From: Marinicauda salina
GTDB lineage: Bacteria > Pseudomonadota > Alphaproteobacteria > Caulobacterales > Maricaulaceae
Length of the DNA stretch: 64,000 nucleotides
NCBI RefSeq assembly: GCF_003122085.1
Contig: NZ_QEXV01000003.1
Span: 499,001-563,000, forward strand
Direction of reading: 5' to 3'
Positions 8,476 to 16,558 of this stretch are shown here, piece after piece. The position numbers and the translations under genes are program-made. The first letter of the stretch is position 1; every line of letters starts with the position of its first letter. A model generated the notes under the pieces. The model did not search any database. It saw only the letters and a list, made by a program, of their open reading frames with translations, and was not told where the DNA came from.

Positions 8476-9276
8476 ATGGGCGCCGTGAGTGTTGATCTGA
8501 AGGGCCAGGTCGCCGTCGTCACGGGTTCGACGAGCGGGATCGGCGCGGCGCTGGCCGAGAGCCTGGCCGAGAACGGCGCGAACGTGGTTCTGAACGGGCT
8601 CGGCGACGCCGACGAGATCGAGGCGCTGCGCGCCTCCATCGCCGACAAGCACGGCGTCGAGGTCCGCTATCACGGCGCCGACATGCGCAAACCCGACGAG
8701 ATCGCCGATCTGATCGCCTTCGCCGAGCGCGAGTTCGGCCGGCTCGACATCCTGGTCAACAACGCCGGGATCCAGCACGTCGCCCCGGTCGAGGAGTTCC
8801 CGACGGAGAAGTGGGACGCGATCCTCGCGATCAATCTGAGTTCGGCCTTCCACACGACCAAGGCCGCCGTGCCGGTGATGAAGCGCCAGGGTCGCGGCCG
8901 CATCGTCAACATCGCCTCGGCGCACGGCCTCATCGCCTCGCCGTTCAAGGCGGCCTATGTCGCGGCCAAGCACGGCGTCGTCGGTCTCACCAGGACCGCC
9001 GCGCTCGAGGTCGCCGAGGCGGGCGTCACCGTGAACGCGATCTGCCCGGGCTATGTGAAGACGCCGCTGGTGGAGAACCAGATCGCCGATACGGCGAAGG
9101 CGCGCGGGATCAGCGAAGACGAGGTCGTCCGCGACGTCATGCTGGCCGCCCAGCCGACCAAGAAGTTCGTCACCTATGACGAGCTCGCCGGCCTGCTGCT
9201 CTATCTCGTCTCCGACGCCGGCGCCTCGGCCAACGGCGCCGCCTATCCCGTCGAGGGCGGCTGGCTGGCGCAGTAG
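8476..9276 (+). CDS. bdhA: 3-hydroxybutyrate dehydrogenase
   Basis: A 266-residue short-chain dehydrogenase that interconverts D-3-hydroxybutyrate and acetoacetate with NAD. It shows the nucleotide motif TGSTSGIG at 16-23, NNAGIQH at 95-101, and the catalytic Ser148-Tyr161-Lys165 set. PGYVKTPLVENQI and LAAQPTKKFVT are typical of 3-hydroxybutyrate dehydrogenases rather than generic SDRs, and the C-terminal VEGGWLAQ fits too. It would serve the PHB or ketone-body cycle; no PHB synthase is in the window. A TTGACG at 8412 may belong to its promoter, but no convincing -10 is seen at the right distance. Confidence 0.93.
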   Translation: MGAVSVDLKGQVAVVTGSTSGIGAALAESLAENGANVVLNGLGDADEIEALRASIADKHGVEVRYHGADMRKPDEIADLIAFAEREFGRLDILVNNAGIQHVAPVEEFPTEKWDAILAINLSSAFHTTKAAVPVMKRQGRGRIVNIASAHGLIASPFKAAYVAAKHGVVGLTRTAALEVAEAGVTVNAICPGYVKTPLVENQIADTAKARGISEDEVVRDVMLAAQPTKKFVTYDELAGLLLYLVSDAGASANGAAYPVEGGWLAQ

Positions 9277-9402
9277 CGTCGGCTTCCCATCCGGTTGAAA
9301 GCTCTAATCAGCAACTCCGGATACCGCTATCAAGGTGGGTAGACGTCGATATGTGGTATTGATAGCATTATTCACACCTAGGGGATGCGGTGGGCGTGAA
9401 AA

Positions 9403-9882
9403 ATGAGTCGGGCTTTTTTGCTTGCTCTAGCAGTTCTCCTCGGACCAAGCGCGTCAGCGCAAAGTTGGGGGACATATGACCGCGCGCACTCTGTAGGGCG
9501 GTTTCAAGATTTTTATGTCATTCAAGACAATGGAGCCTGCTACATAAAGCAGGGCTATCACAATAATCCATCGCGAATGGAATTACTCTATAGTCAAGAA
9601 CGTGGCTTATCCCTCATTGCGTCATTCCGGTCGAAGCCCGATGCAGTTGCCTATGAAGTTGACCCAGCGGACGGTGTTCCGACCAATCGCGTACCAGCCA
9701 ATATGATTGAGGCGTCAAACCTAATACATTTGCCGCGCGATGGTCTTATTGAGGAAATGAGCCGAGGCCGCATTCTCTCAGTTCAAGTACAGCTGAATGG
9801 TCAGTGGTCATATATGCAAGAATTTTCATTGATGGGATTCAGCGCAGCAATGAATCAGCTGTCTGAACCTCCGTGCAGATAA
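9403..9882 (+). CDS. AT-rich exported orphan protein
   Basis: A 159-residue protein with a clear signal peptide (residues 1-20, ending SASAQ). The mature part has two cysteines, Cys46 in NGACYI and Cys158 next to the C-terminus, which could form a disulfide. The end, FSLMGFSAAMNQL followed by Cys, faintly resembles IalB-type periplasmic proteins, but I would not assign that family. Base use differs sharply from neighbours: positions 9481-9540 are 50% G+C and 9541-9600 are 37%, against 70% in bdhA (9001-9060). This suggests recent transfer. The upstream gap 9277-9402 is also AT-rich and could hold its promoter. Confidence 0.6.
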   Translation: MSRAFLLALAVLLGPSASAQSWGTYDRAHSVGRFQDFYVIQDNGACYIKQGYHNNPSRMELLYSQERGLSLIASFRSKPDAVAYEVDPADGVPTNRVPANMIEASNLIHLPRDGLIEEMSRGRILSVQVQLNGQWSYMQEFSLMGFSAAMNQLSEPPCR

Positions 9883-9906
9883 AGAGCTGCCCGATTACAT
9901 AGGAGC

Positions 9907-10566
9907 CTAATTCACCTCGGCCTCGATCAGCTCCGGCCCGTCATTGCGCACCGAATTGACCCGCGTCGAGATGCGCCGGGCGGCGAGCGCGCCGTCCGCC
10001 GCGGGATGCAGGAAGGGCTGTGGATCGATATCGGGGTCGAGCCAGTCCGACCACGCCCCGGACTCCAGGATCACCGGCGCGCGGTGATGGATCGCCTTGA
10101 TGTCGGCGCTGGCGTCGGTGGTCAGGATCGCGAAGGAGTCGACGCGCTCGCTCCCCTCGCCCCAGCGCTCCCAGAGCCCGGCGAAGACCATCGGCTCGCC
10201 GTCGGCGCGGGTGATGTACCAGGGCTGCTTGCGATCGCCCTCCTTCGACCATTCGTAGAAGCCGTCGGCGGGCACGAGCGCGCGCCGGCGCGCCATGGCG
10301 GCGCGGAACATCGGCTTGTCGGCGGCCGTCTCCGCGCGCGCGTTGATCAGCGGCTTGGCGCCCTCCGGGCCGGTCTTCGACCAGTGCGGCACGAGCCCCC
10401 AGCGGATCTGCGACAGGCGGGCCTCGCCTTCCTTGCCGCGGCGGATGACGGGCAGGTCCTGCGTCGGCGCGGCGTTCCAGGTCGGCTGGAGATTGGGCCG
10501 GTCGGTCACGCCGAACATGGCGCGCATCTGGTCAAGCGATACGGTGATCACATAGCGTCCGCACAT
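9907..10566 (-). CDS. SOS response-associated peptidase (SRAP/HMCES-YedK family)
   Basis: A 219-residue SRAP protein. The start is fixed by chemistry: MCGRY puts the catalytic cysteine at position 2 after Met removal. Asn75 (NARAET), Glu105 (GFYEW) and His160/161 (HHRAP) complete the active site. SRAP proteins form a thiazolidine cross-link with abasic sites in single-stranded DNA and shield them until repair. An upstream in-frame ATG would hide Cys2 and is rejected. Despite the family name, I see no LexA box between this gene and the divergent Nudix gene. Confidence 0.95.
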   Translation of the reverse strand: MCGRYVITVSLDQMRAMFGVTDRPNLQPTWNAAPTQDLPVIRRGKEGEARLSQIRWGLVPHWSKTGPEGAKPLINARAETAADKPMFRAAMARRRALVPADGFYEWSKEGDRKQPWYITRADGEPMVFAGLWERWGEGSERVDSFAILTTDASADIKAIHHRAPVILESGAWSDWLDPDIDPQPFLHPAADGALAARRISTRVNSVRNDGPELIEAEVN

Positions 10567-10613
10567 GGACGCAACGTTTCCCGCCCCGTCATGACCCGTC
10601 AAGGCGCGCCCCG

Positions 10614-11036
10614 ATGAGCGCGGACCGACCCATCCCGTCGGCCGGCGTGGTGTGCTGGCGCGATGAGGACGTGCTCCTCATCCGCAGGTCGAAACCGCCC
10701 TTCGCCGGGCGCTGGTCGATCCCGGGCGGGCGCATCCGCGCCGGCGAACGCGCGCCGGACGCCGCCCTGCGCGAGCTGCGCGAAGAGACCGGGGTCGAAG
10801 CCGAGATCCTCGGCCTGATCGACGTCGTCGACGCGATCGGGACCAGCGGCCATTTCATCCTGATCGACTACGCCGCGCGCTGGACCGGCGGCGAACCGCG
10901 GCCCGGCGACGATGCGGCCGAGGCCGTCTTCGTCTCGCGGGCCGAAGCCGCGGCCCGGCTCGACTGGGACGAGACGCGCCGCGTGCTCGAGGCCGGCCGG
11001 GCGATCTACGACCGGGCGCGCGGAAAGCGGCCTTGA
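10614..11036 (+). CDS. Nudix hydrolase
   Basis: A 140-residue Nudix enzyme with an intact box: GGRIRAGE then RELREETGV near residues 38-61, matching Gx5Ex7REUxEExGU. The fold and the early position of the box resemble ADP-ribose or nucleotide-sugar pyrophosphatases; the substrate cannot be fixed. It is divergent from the SRAP gene (47-base gap), and a TIGR02301-family gene follows, whose possible TTG start would overlap this stop. Confidence 0.88.
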   Translation: MSADRPIPSAGVVCWRDEDVLLIRRSKPPFAGRWSIPGGRIRAGERAPDAALRELREETGVEAEILGLIDVVDAIGTSGHFILIDYAARWTGGEPRPGDDAAEAVFVSRAEAAARLDWDETRRVLEAGRAIYDRARGKRP

Positions 11037-11068
11037 TTCCGCCGGCTTCGGCGATAAGGGTCCCGCCC

Positions 11069-11491
11069 ATGACGAGACGGGCGACATCCCTCCTGGCGGC
11101 GCTGCTGGCGGCCGCGGCGCTGGCTGTTCCCAGCGCTGCGCAGGATCTCAAGCCGTACGATCCCGAGGACGAGGCCGAGGATGGCACGGCCTCCTCGCTC
11201 TATCCCGTCGAGCAGCTGTCCGGGATCATGGGCGAGCTCCACTACATCGCCTACGCCTGCGAGGGCGCGGAGGCGCAGCGCTGGCGCAACGCCATGCAGG
11301 AGATGCTCGACCTGGAAGCGCCCACCCGCGGCCCGTTCCGCCAGCGCCTCGTCGACAGCTTCAACCAGGGCTTCCGCTATCACCAGCAGCGCCGCACCCG
11401 CTGCGACGCCGAGGCCGAGGTGGAGCGCCGCCGGCTGGCGATCCAGGGCCGGGCGCTGAGCGAGACCCTGCGGCGGGAATATATCGACTAG
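11069..11491 (+). CDS. TIGR02301 family exported protein
   Basis: A 140-residue protein with a signal peptide ending AVPSAAQ (about residue 24). The mature part contains SGIMGELHYIAYACEG, WRNAMQEMLDLE, a V-D-SFNQGFRYH segment and a conserved Cys near RTRCDAEAE, the pattern of TIGR02301, a family found in alphaproteobacteria. The two cysteines probably pair. No function is known; a periplasmic location is likely. I chose the ATG at the signal peptide; a TTG at 11033 overlapping the Nudix stop is possible. Confidence 0.85.
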   Translation: MTRRATSLLAALLAAAALAVPSAAQDLKPYDPEDEAEDGTASSLYPVEQLSGIMGELHYIAYACEGAEAQRWRNAMQEMLDLEAPTRGPFRQRLVDSFNQGFRYHQQRRTRCDAEAEVERRRLAIQGRALSETLRREYID

Positions 11492-12189
11492 CGCGTCGGC
11501 GTCCGGACGCCGCGGACGACCAGCCAGAGCCCCAGCGACAGCTCGGCGACGAGGGCGATCGCATAAAGCGGCGCGACGGCCTCGATCAGCGACGGAGCGA
11601 GGAAACGCGTCAGGCTGCCGGCGAGATAGACCAGCCCGGCGGCGATCACGAGACCGCCGATGATGCGCGGAAGAATCCACGATTTCACAATCAGATAGCC
11701 GACGATCAGGCAGCTGAACCCGAAGAAGATCAGGCCCAGATCGTAGCCGTGGGCGTGCACCTCCATCGCCGACAGCGCTAGCGACTCGCGCGCCGCCGGG
11801 CCGAGGCCGGCCGCCGGCCCGGCGGCGTCGAGCAGGATGAGCGCCGCGACCGGGTTCAGGAGATTGGCGGCCAGGACCGCGGCCTGGATTCCCCGGAAAC
11901 CGGCCGCGAGCAGGGCGAGCGTCGCGCCCGCCGGGCGCAGCAGCGCGTAGAACAGGACGGCCACAACGATGTCGCTCGCGATCATGGCGGCGTCGCTCAG
12001 CAGCCCGAGCCGGAACAGCCCTTCGGCGTCGGCGATCCGCGCCGCCGTGGCCGCCGCGTCGCCGGGAACCAGGAGCGCGCCGCGCACGCCGAGTTCGGCG
12101 AACAGCCCGCACGCGATGATGACGAGATAGAAGACGCCGGCGGTCCGGGCGAGCGCCTGGCGGGCCCTCAGGGAGCCGTCGTTGTTCAT
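11488..12189 (-). CDS. DUF4386 multi-pass membrane protein
   Basis: A 233-residue integral membrane protein with about six hydrophobic segments. The opening ARTAGVFYLVIIACGLFAE and the later GYDLGLIFFGFSCLIVGYLI are characteristic of DUF4386. The final segment ends in a short basic tail. The function is unknown; members occur beside metabolic or stress genes without a consistent partner. It ends against the convergent TIGR02301 gene with a 4-base overlap (11488-11491). The gene upstream on the same strand is dihydroorotase, 23 bases away. Confidence 0.8.
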   Translation of the reverse strand: MNNDGSLRARQALARTAGVFYLVIIACGLFAELGVRGALLVPGDAAATAARIADAEGLFRLGLLSDAAMIASDIVVAVLFYALLRPAGATLALLAAGFRGIQAAVLAANLLNPVAALILLDAAGPAAGLGPAARESLALSAMEVHAHGYDLGLIFFGFSCLIVGYLIVKSWILPRIIGGLVIAAGLVYLAGSLTRFLAPSLIEAVAPLYAIALVAELSLGLWLVVRGVRTPTR

Positions 12190-12212
12190 GGCGTTCGGCC
12201 GCCGGCGGCGCG

Positions 12213-13550
12213 TCAGCGCGCCCCCAGCGTCTCCACGAAGCGCGTCGGCCGGCCGGTCGAGGGCGCGACCAGCTCGTCCTCGCGCATGACGGCGCGGCCG
12301 CGCACGATGGTCGCGACCGGCCAGCCTTTCACCGTCATGCCGGTGAAGGGCGACCAACCGCATTTCGAGGCGAGCCAGCTTTCCTCGATCGTGCGCTCGG
12401 CGTTCATGTCGACCAGCGTGAGATCGGCGTCGTAGCCGCGCGCGATCCGGCCCTTCGCGGCGAGACCGAAGATGCGCTGCGGGCCGGCGCTGGTGAGGTC
12501 GACGAAGCGCTCCAGCGTCAGCCGGCCGGCGTTGACGTGGTCGAGCATCAGCGGGACCAGCGTCTGCACGCCGGGCATGCCCGACGGGCTTTGCGGATAG
12601 GGCTTCGACTTCTCCTCGACCGTGTGCGGCGCGTGATCCGAGCCGAGGACGTCGACGACGCCCTGGTCGAGGCCGCGCCAGATCCCCATGCGGGCTTCGT
12701 GGTCGCGGATCGGCGGGTTCATCTGGGCGTAGGCGCCCAGCCGCTCGTAGCAGTCCGGGCTCTCCAGGGTGAGATGCTGGGGCGTCGCCTCGACGCTGGC
12801 GACGTCCTTGTGCCCGCTCAGGAACTCCATCTCCTCGGCGGTCGAGATATGCAGCACGTGGATGCGCTTGCCGGCCTCGTGGGCCAGCCGCACGAGCCGT
12901 TCGGTCGACTGCATCGCCGCGCGCTTGTCGCGGACCTCCTCGTGGCTCGACCAGTCGCCGTCGCGGGCGAGCCCGCGGCGCTCTTCCAGCCGGAATTCGT
13001 CCTCGGAGTGGAAGGCCGCCCGGCGCTCGATGACGGCGAGCACCGCGGCGACGCCGGCGTCGTCGTCGACGAGCAGATCGCCCGTCGAGGCGCCCATGAA
13101 CACCTTCACGCCGCAGCATCCGGCCATGCGCTCCATCTCGCGCAGCACCGGCGGGTTTTCCTTCGTCGCGCCCGCGTAGAAGGCGAAGTCGGTGTGCATG
13201 CGATGGGTGGCGCGCTCGACCTTGTCGGCGAGCAGGTCGGGCGTGATCGTCGAGGGGCTGGTGTTGGGCATCTCGAAAACGCAGGTCACCCCGCCCATCG
13301 CCGCGGCGCGGCTGCCGGATTCGAGATCCTCCTTCCATTCCATGCCCGGCTCGCGGAAATGAACCTGGGAGTCGATCACGCCCGGCAGGACATGCAGGCC
13401 GGCCGCGTCGATGGTTTCGCCGGCCCGGTCGGCGGACAGGTCGCCGATCGCGGCGAACTTGCCGTCGACGATCCCGACATCCGCCTCATGCCGGCCGTCG
13501 GGCGTGACGACCGTTCCGCCCTTCACGATCAGATCGAATGTCCGGGTCAT
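12213..13550 (-). CDS. pyrC: Dihydroorotase (PyrC-type)
   Basis: A 445-residue amidohydrolase that closes carbamoyl aspartate to dihydroorotate in pyrimidine synthesis. Metal ligands are visible: HFREPG (His64), Lys149 in GVKVFMGAST (candidate carboxylated lysine), HSED (His181), VLHISTAEE, and GSDHAPHT. The length and FEMPNT motif fit the type I dihydroorotase/allantoinase-like enzymes used by alphaproteobacteria. Allantoinase or hydantoinase activity is the alternative, but no ureide gene is near. The start codon overlaps the stop of the upstream glycosyltransferase gene by four bases. Confidence 0.88.
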   Translation of the reverse strand: MTRTFDLIVKGGTVVTPDGRHEADVGIVDGKFAAIGDLSADRAGETIDAAGLHVLPGVIDSQVHFREPGMEWKEDLESGSRAAAMGGVTCVFEMPNTSPSTITPDLLADKVERATHRMHTDFAFYAGATKENPPVLREMERMAGCCGVKVFMGASTGDLLVDDDAGVAAVLAVIERRAAFHSEDEFRLEERRGLARDGDWSSHEEVRDKRAAMQSTERLVRLAHEAGKRIHVLHISTAEEMEFLSGHKDVASVEATPQHLTLESPDCYERLGAYAQMNPPIRDHEARMGIWRGLDQGVVDVLGSDHAPHTVEEKSKPYPQSPSGMPGVQTLVPLMLDHVNAGRLTLERFVDLTSAGPQRIFGLAAKGRIARGYDADLTLVDMNAERTIEESWLASKCGWSPFTGMTVKGWPVATIVRGRAVMREDELVAPSTGRPTRFVETLGAR

Positions 13551-14521
13551 GCGGCCTTCCTTTCGCTGAGCAGCTGTTCGGCGGCGGACACGACGGGATC
13601 GACCTCCAGCGCGCCCATCAGGCTTTCCTCGGCGAAGCGCAGCCTGCCGCGTTCGCGCTCGTCGGCGGGCCCGCCCGCGCGGACGGGACGGGCGAAATCG
13701 CCCCACGGCCCGTAGACGCGTTCGTCGGTCGGACCGAAAAGGCCCAGCGTCGGCGTTCCCGCCGCGGCGGCGATGTGCATCAGGCCGGAGTCGTTGCCAA
13801 CGAACAGCGTCGCGCGCCTCAGGCAGGCGCCGGCCTCGAGCAGTCCCAGCTTTCCGACGAGATCGATCACGCGATCCTCGCGCAGCCCCTTGCACGCCGC
13901 GGCCGCCGTCGCCTCGTCGCCGGGGCCGCCGAGCAGGACGACATAACCGCCCTCCAGCGCGCCGCCGGGACCGGTCAGGCGTCCGGCCAGCTCGGAAAAG
14001 CGCTCCGGCGCCCATTCCTTGAAGGGCGCGGCCGCCGCCGGCGCCAGCGCCAGCACCGGCGCGTCGTCCGGGATCAGGCGCGCGGCCTCGGCCTCGGCGG
14101 CGGCGTCGAGCCAGAGCGCGGGCGCGAAGATCGCGTTCGGATCGAGCACCCGCGAGGCCTCGACTACCTTGTGCACCGGCGATCCGTTGACGGCCGCGCC
14201 GTTGAGCCCGCGCCGCTTCACGACGCGCCGGCCGGCGCGCAGGAACCAGCTCGTCGCCGAGCCGCGCAGATCCACGACCAGGTCCCAGTGCCGCGATACG
14301 GTGCGCCGCCACAGATCGAGCCAGTGTCCGCCGCCGGGGCGCTTCTCCATTACGATGACGTCCTCGACGCACGGCGCGGCGCGGAAGAGCGGCGCGGCGA
14401 GCGGGCCGCAGGCCACCGTGATCCGCGCGTCCAGCTCAGTGCGCGCGAGATGGTCCACGAGGCCCGAGGCGAGCACGGCGTCGCCGATCCGCGTGGCGGT
14501 TATGAACAGGATGCGCGACAT
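13547..14521 (-). CDS. Glycosyltransferase family 9 (heptosyltransferase-like)
   Basis: A 324-residue GT9 protein of the ADP-heptose:LPS heptosyltransferase type. The N-terminus ILFITATRIGDAVLASGL is the Rossmann-like loop of the first domain; LVVDLRG and FVGNDSGLMHIAAAAGTPTLGLFGPT are the nucleotide-sugar site of the second. It probably adds a sugar to lipopolysaccharide core at the inner membrane. The exact sugar is unknown. Its ATGA junction with pyrC implies co-translation, an unusual pairing of LPS and pyrimidine genes. A palindromic repeat lies just upstream. Confidence 0.88.
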   Translation of the reverse strand: MSRILFITATRIGDAVLASGLVDHLARTELDARITVACGPLAAPLFRAAPCVEDVIVMEKRPGGGHWLDLWRRTVSRHWDLVVDLRGSATSWFLRAGRRVVKRRGLNGAAVNGSPVHKVVEASRVLDPNAIFAPALWLDAAAEAEAARLIPDDAPVLALAPAAAAPFKEWAPERFSELAGRLTGPGGALEGGYVVLLGGPGDEATAAAACKGLREDRVIDLVGKLGLLEAGACLRRATLFVGNDSGLMHIAAAAGTPTLGLFGPTDERVYGPWGDFARPVRAGGPADERERGRLRFAEESLMGALEVDPVVSAAEQLLSERKAA

Positions 14522-14591
14522 GCCGGCGGCGGGATAGCCCTTTCGCGGCCCGAGCGCCAGTGCAAGCAGAGAGACTCGGTGCGGGATGATT

Positions 14592-14686
14592 GAATTCCCG
14601 GACGCGCCGCGGGCGCGATCCGGGACCTCTGCGAGATTATTCGCGGAGAGGCCCCGGCTCTCCCTCCGGTCGGCCGGGGTTTCAGG
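14592..14686. repeat. Dispersed palindromic repeat, family B copy 1 (intergenic)
   Basis: A GC-rich element between the GT9 gene and ygfZ. It has two stem-loops: CCCGGACGCGCC against GGCGCGATCCGGG, and GGCCCCGGCTC against GGCCGGGG. Read in reverse complement it matches the segment inside glyS at about 38061-38177: the shared blocks TGAAACCCCGGCCGAC, GGGAGAGCCGGGGCCTC and GAGGTCCCGGATCGCGCC occur in the same order with a variable middle. This proves it is a mobile or dispersed family, not a chance hairpin. Confidence 0.85.
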
Positions 14687-14746
14687 AGGCTGCGTCCGGT
14701 CCCGAGCGCGATTGACGCGGAACGCCGCATCGCCCAATTCAGCGTC

Positions 14747-15592
14747 ATGACCGACGCGCCCGACTTCCTCACCGCCCTGCCCGACCGCGCCGTGATCCGC
14801 ATAACCGGCGCGGATGCGCGCAGCTTCCTGCAGCGCGTGATCACGCGCGGCCCGGAGGATCTGCCCGACGGCGGCGCGATTTTCTCCGCCCTGCTCACGC
14901 CGCAGGGCAAGATCCTCGCCGACTTCGTCATTTTCGACGACGGCGAGGGCGGGCTCTATCTCGACACGCCGGCGAGCGAGGCCGAGGCGCTGGCCAAGCG
15001 CCTGGCGATGTATCGCCTGCGGGCGAAGGCCGAGATCGCCATCGACGCCGAACTCGCCGTGGCGGCCGCGCGCGGCGAGGGCGAAGCCGAACTGAAGACG
15101 GTCGCGCACGCGATCGCGCCCGCCCCCCGCAGCGCAGCGCTCGGCGTCCGCGCGATCGTGACCGCCGGCGGCCCCGAGGACGTCGACGCCTACGACGCCG
15201 CGCGCATCGCCGCCGGCGTCCCCGAGTTCGGCCGCGACTACGGCGCGGGCGAAGTCTTCTCCACCGACGTCAATCACGACCGGCTGGGCGGCATCGACTA
15301 CCGGAAAGGCTGCTTCGTCGGCCAGGAGGTCGCCAGCCGCATGCACAGGAAGGGCGGCGTTCGGAAGCGCACGCTGCGCTTCGCCCTCGAGGGCGGATCG
15401 CCCGAGGCGGGTGCGGCCGTGACCGCCGGAGAAAAGAAGGTCGGCGAGGTGACGTCCGCCGCCGACGGTCTGGCGCTGGCGCTCGTGCGGGTGGACCGGC
15501 TCGCGAAGGCGGTCGAGGACGGCGGCGCGATCACGCTCGGCGAAGCGGCCGCCCGCCTGCTCGACGACCTCGACGCGATGACGGCGGCCTGA
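14747..15592 (+). CDS. ygfZ: YgfZ/GcvT-like folate-binding protein
   Basis: A 281-residue protein of the YgfZ (IBA57/CAF17) family, a tetrahydrofolate-binding relative of GcvT that helps maintain certain Fe-S enzymes, including radical SAM proteins. The defining KGCFVGQE motif is at 187-194 with Cys189, followed by RMHRKG. It is clearly distinct from the true GcvT encoded at 61954. Radical SAM and Fe-S proteins elsewhere in this window (NadA, MutY, the LexA-box gene) are plausible clients. Confidence 0.93.
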   Translation: MTDAPDFLTALPDRAVIRITGADARSFLQRVITRGPEDLPDGGAIFSALLTPQGKILADFVIFDDGEGGLYLDTPASEAEALAKRLAMYRLRAKAEIAIDAELAVAAARGEGEAELKTVAHAIAPAPRSAALGVRAIVTAGGPEDVDAYDAARIAAGVPEFGRDYGAGEVFSTDVNHDRLGGIDYRKGCFVGQEVASRMHRKGGVRKRTLRFALEGGSPEAGAAVTAGEKKVGEVTSAADGLALALVRVDRLAKAVEDGGAITLGEAAARLLDDLDAMTAA

Positions 15593-15706
15593 CCCCCACC
15601 CCCGCCCTCCCCCTGAGAGGAGGGAGTCCCGCCCATCGCGACGGAGACGGATTCGCTGATCGAACACGCGTCTCCCTCCCCTTGAGGGGAGGGTCGGGGT
15701 GGGGTG
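15593..15706. repeat. Dispersed palindromic repeat, family A copy 1 (intergenic)
   Basis: A 114-base element between ygfZ and tag. Outer arms (CCCCACCCCCGCCCTCCC and GGGAGGGTCGGGGTGGGG) are near-complementary. Each arm carries its own small hairpin: CCCTCCCCCTGAGAGGAGGG and CCCTCCCCTTGAGGGGAGGG. The middle (about 15630-15670) is unique. It matches the copy inside the TIGR04282 gene at 42488-42604 in layout and in the GGGAGTCC and TCTCCCTCCC blocks beside the loops. Confidence 0.9.
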
Positions 15707-15716
15707 AAACGGAGAG

Positions 15717-16298
15717 ATGAATGAGATGACAAGCCGCTGCGCCTGGCCGGGCGAAGACCCGCTCTATGTCGCCTATCACGACACCGAGTGGGGCGTGCCC
15801 GAATACGACGACCGCGCGCTCTACGAGAAGCTCGTCCTCGACGGCTTCCAGGCCGGGCTGGCCTGGATCACCATCCTGAGGAAGCGCGAGAATTTCCGCG
15901 CCGCCTTCGACGGTTTCGACCCGGAGACCATCGCCGGATACGGCGAAGCGGACATCGCGCGCCTGCTCGGCGATGCGGGCATCGTGCGCTCGCGCGCCAA
16001 GATCGAGGCGGCCATCGCCGGCGCCCGGGCCTGGTGCGACATCCAGGCGAGCGACCGGTCCTTCTCCGAGCGCCTGTGGGGCTTCGTCGACGGCGCGCCC
16101 AGGCAGAATCGATTCGTATCGATGGCCGACGTGCCGACCGAGACCGACGAGAGCCGGGCCATGTCGAAGGAGCTCAAGCGGTTCGGCTTCAAGTTCTGCG
16201 GCCCGGTCATCGTCTACGCCTTCATGCAGGCCGTCGGCATGGTCAACGACCACGTGACGGGCTGCTTCAGGCACGCCGAGCTGTGCGGGCCGGGGTGA
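15717..16298 (+). CDS. tag: DNA-3-methyladenine glycosylase I
   Basis: A 193-residue Tag enzyme, normal length. It excises 3-methyladenine from alkylated DNA. The zinc site is intact: Cys8, His21 (YHDTEWG), His179 and Cys183 (DHVTGC). The base-pocket region GFQAGLAWITILRKRENF is conserved, as is the later KFCGP. It begins 10 bases after palindromic repeat A1, and a second repeat of another family follows. It seems to be a single-gene unit. No adaptive-response (Ada) box is visible. Confidence 0.95.
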   Translation: MNEMTSRCAWPGEDPLYVAYHDTEWGVPEYDDRALYEKLVLDGFQAGLAWITILRKRENFRAAFDGFDPETIAGYGEADIARLLGDAGIVRSRAKIEAAIAGARAWCDIQASDRSFSERLWGFVDGAPRQNRFVSMADVPTETDESRAMSKELKRFGFKFCGPVIVYAFMQAVGMVNDHVTGCFRHAELCGPG

Positions 16299-16331
16299 GA
16301 CCATCTCTCCCAAGGAAAGAACGCGCGCCGA

Positions 16332-16436
16332 CCCTCATCCTGAGGCGCCCGCCGCCAGGCGGGCCTCGAAGGATGCGAGGTCGTCCGTCATCCCATCCTT
16401 CGAGGCTCAGCTGCGCTGAGCACCTCAGGATAAGGG
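16332..16436. repeat. Dispersed palindromic repeat, family C (intergenic)
   Basis: A cruciform-like element between tag and the ketosynthase gene. The outer arms CCCTCATCCTGAGG and CCTCAGGATAAGGG pair; inner arms CCTCGAAGGATG and CATCCTTCGAGG pair; and each side carries a hairpin (GCCCGCCGCCAGGCGGGC and GCTCAGCTGCGCTGAGC). The pattern, with a CATCCTTCGAGG ... CTCAGGATGAGG skeleton, is familiar from many alphaproteobacterial chromosomes. It fills most of the 260-base gap 16299-16558; the rest shows nothing I can name. Confidence 0.9.
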
Positions 16437-16558
16437 CGTTATCGATGACGCCCGGAGAGCGCCATCGCTTGCCCGATCGCCGCCCTGTCTGGTCGACAGG
16501 CCGCGCGGGGCGGGTCTAAGTTGCCTCTCAATCGCATGAACGCTTGCCGGAGCGCCGC

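Noticed and set aside
6106-8973. Long minus-strand frame across the dehydrogenase and yaaA genes
   Set aside because: It runs through three well-supported plus-strand genes and shows no motif.
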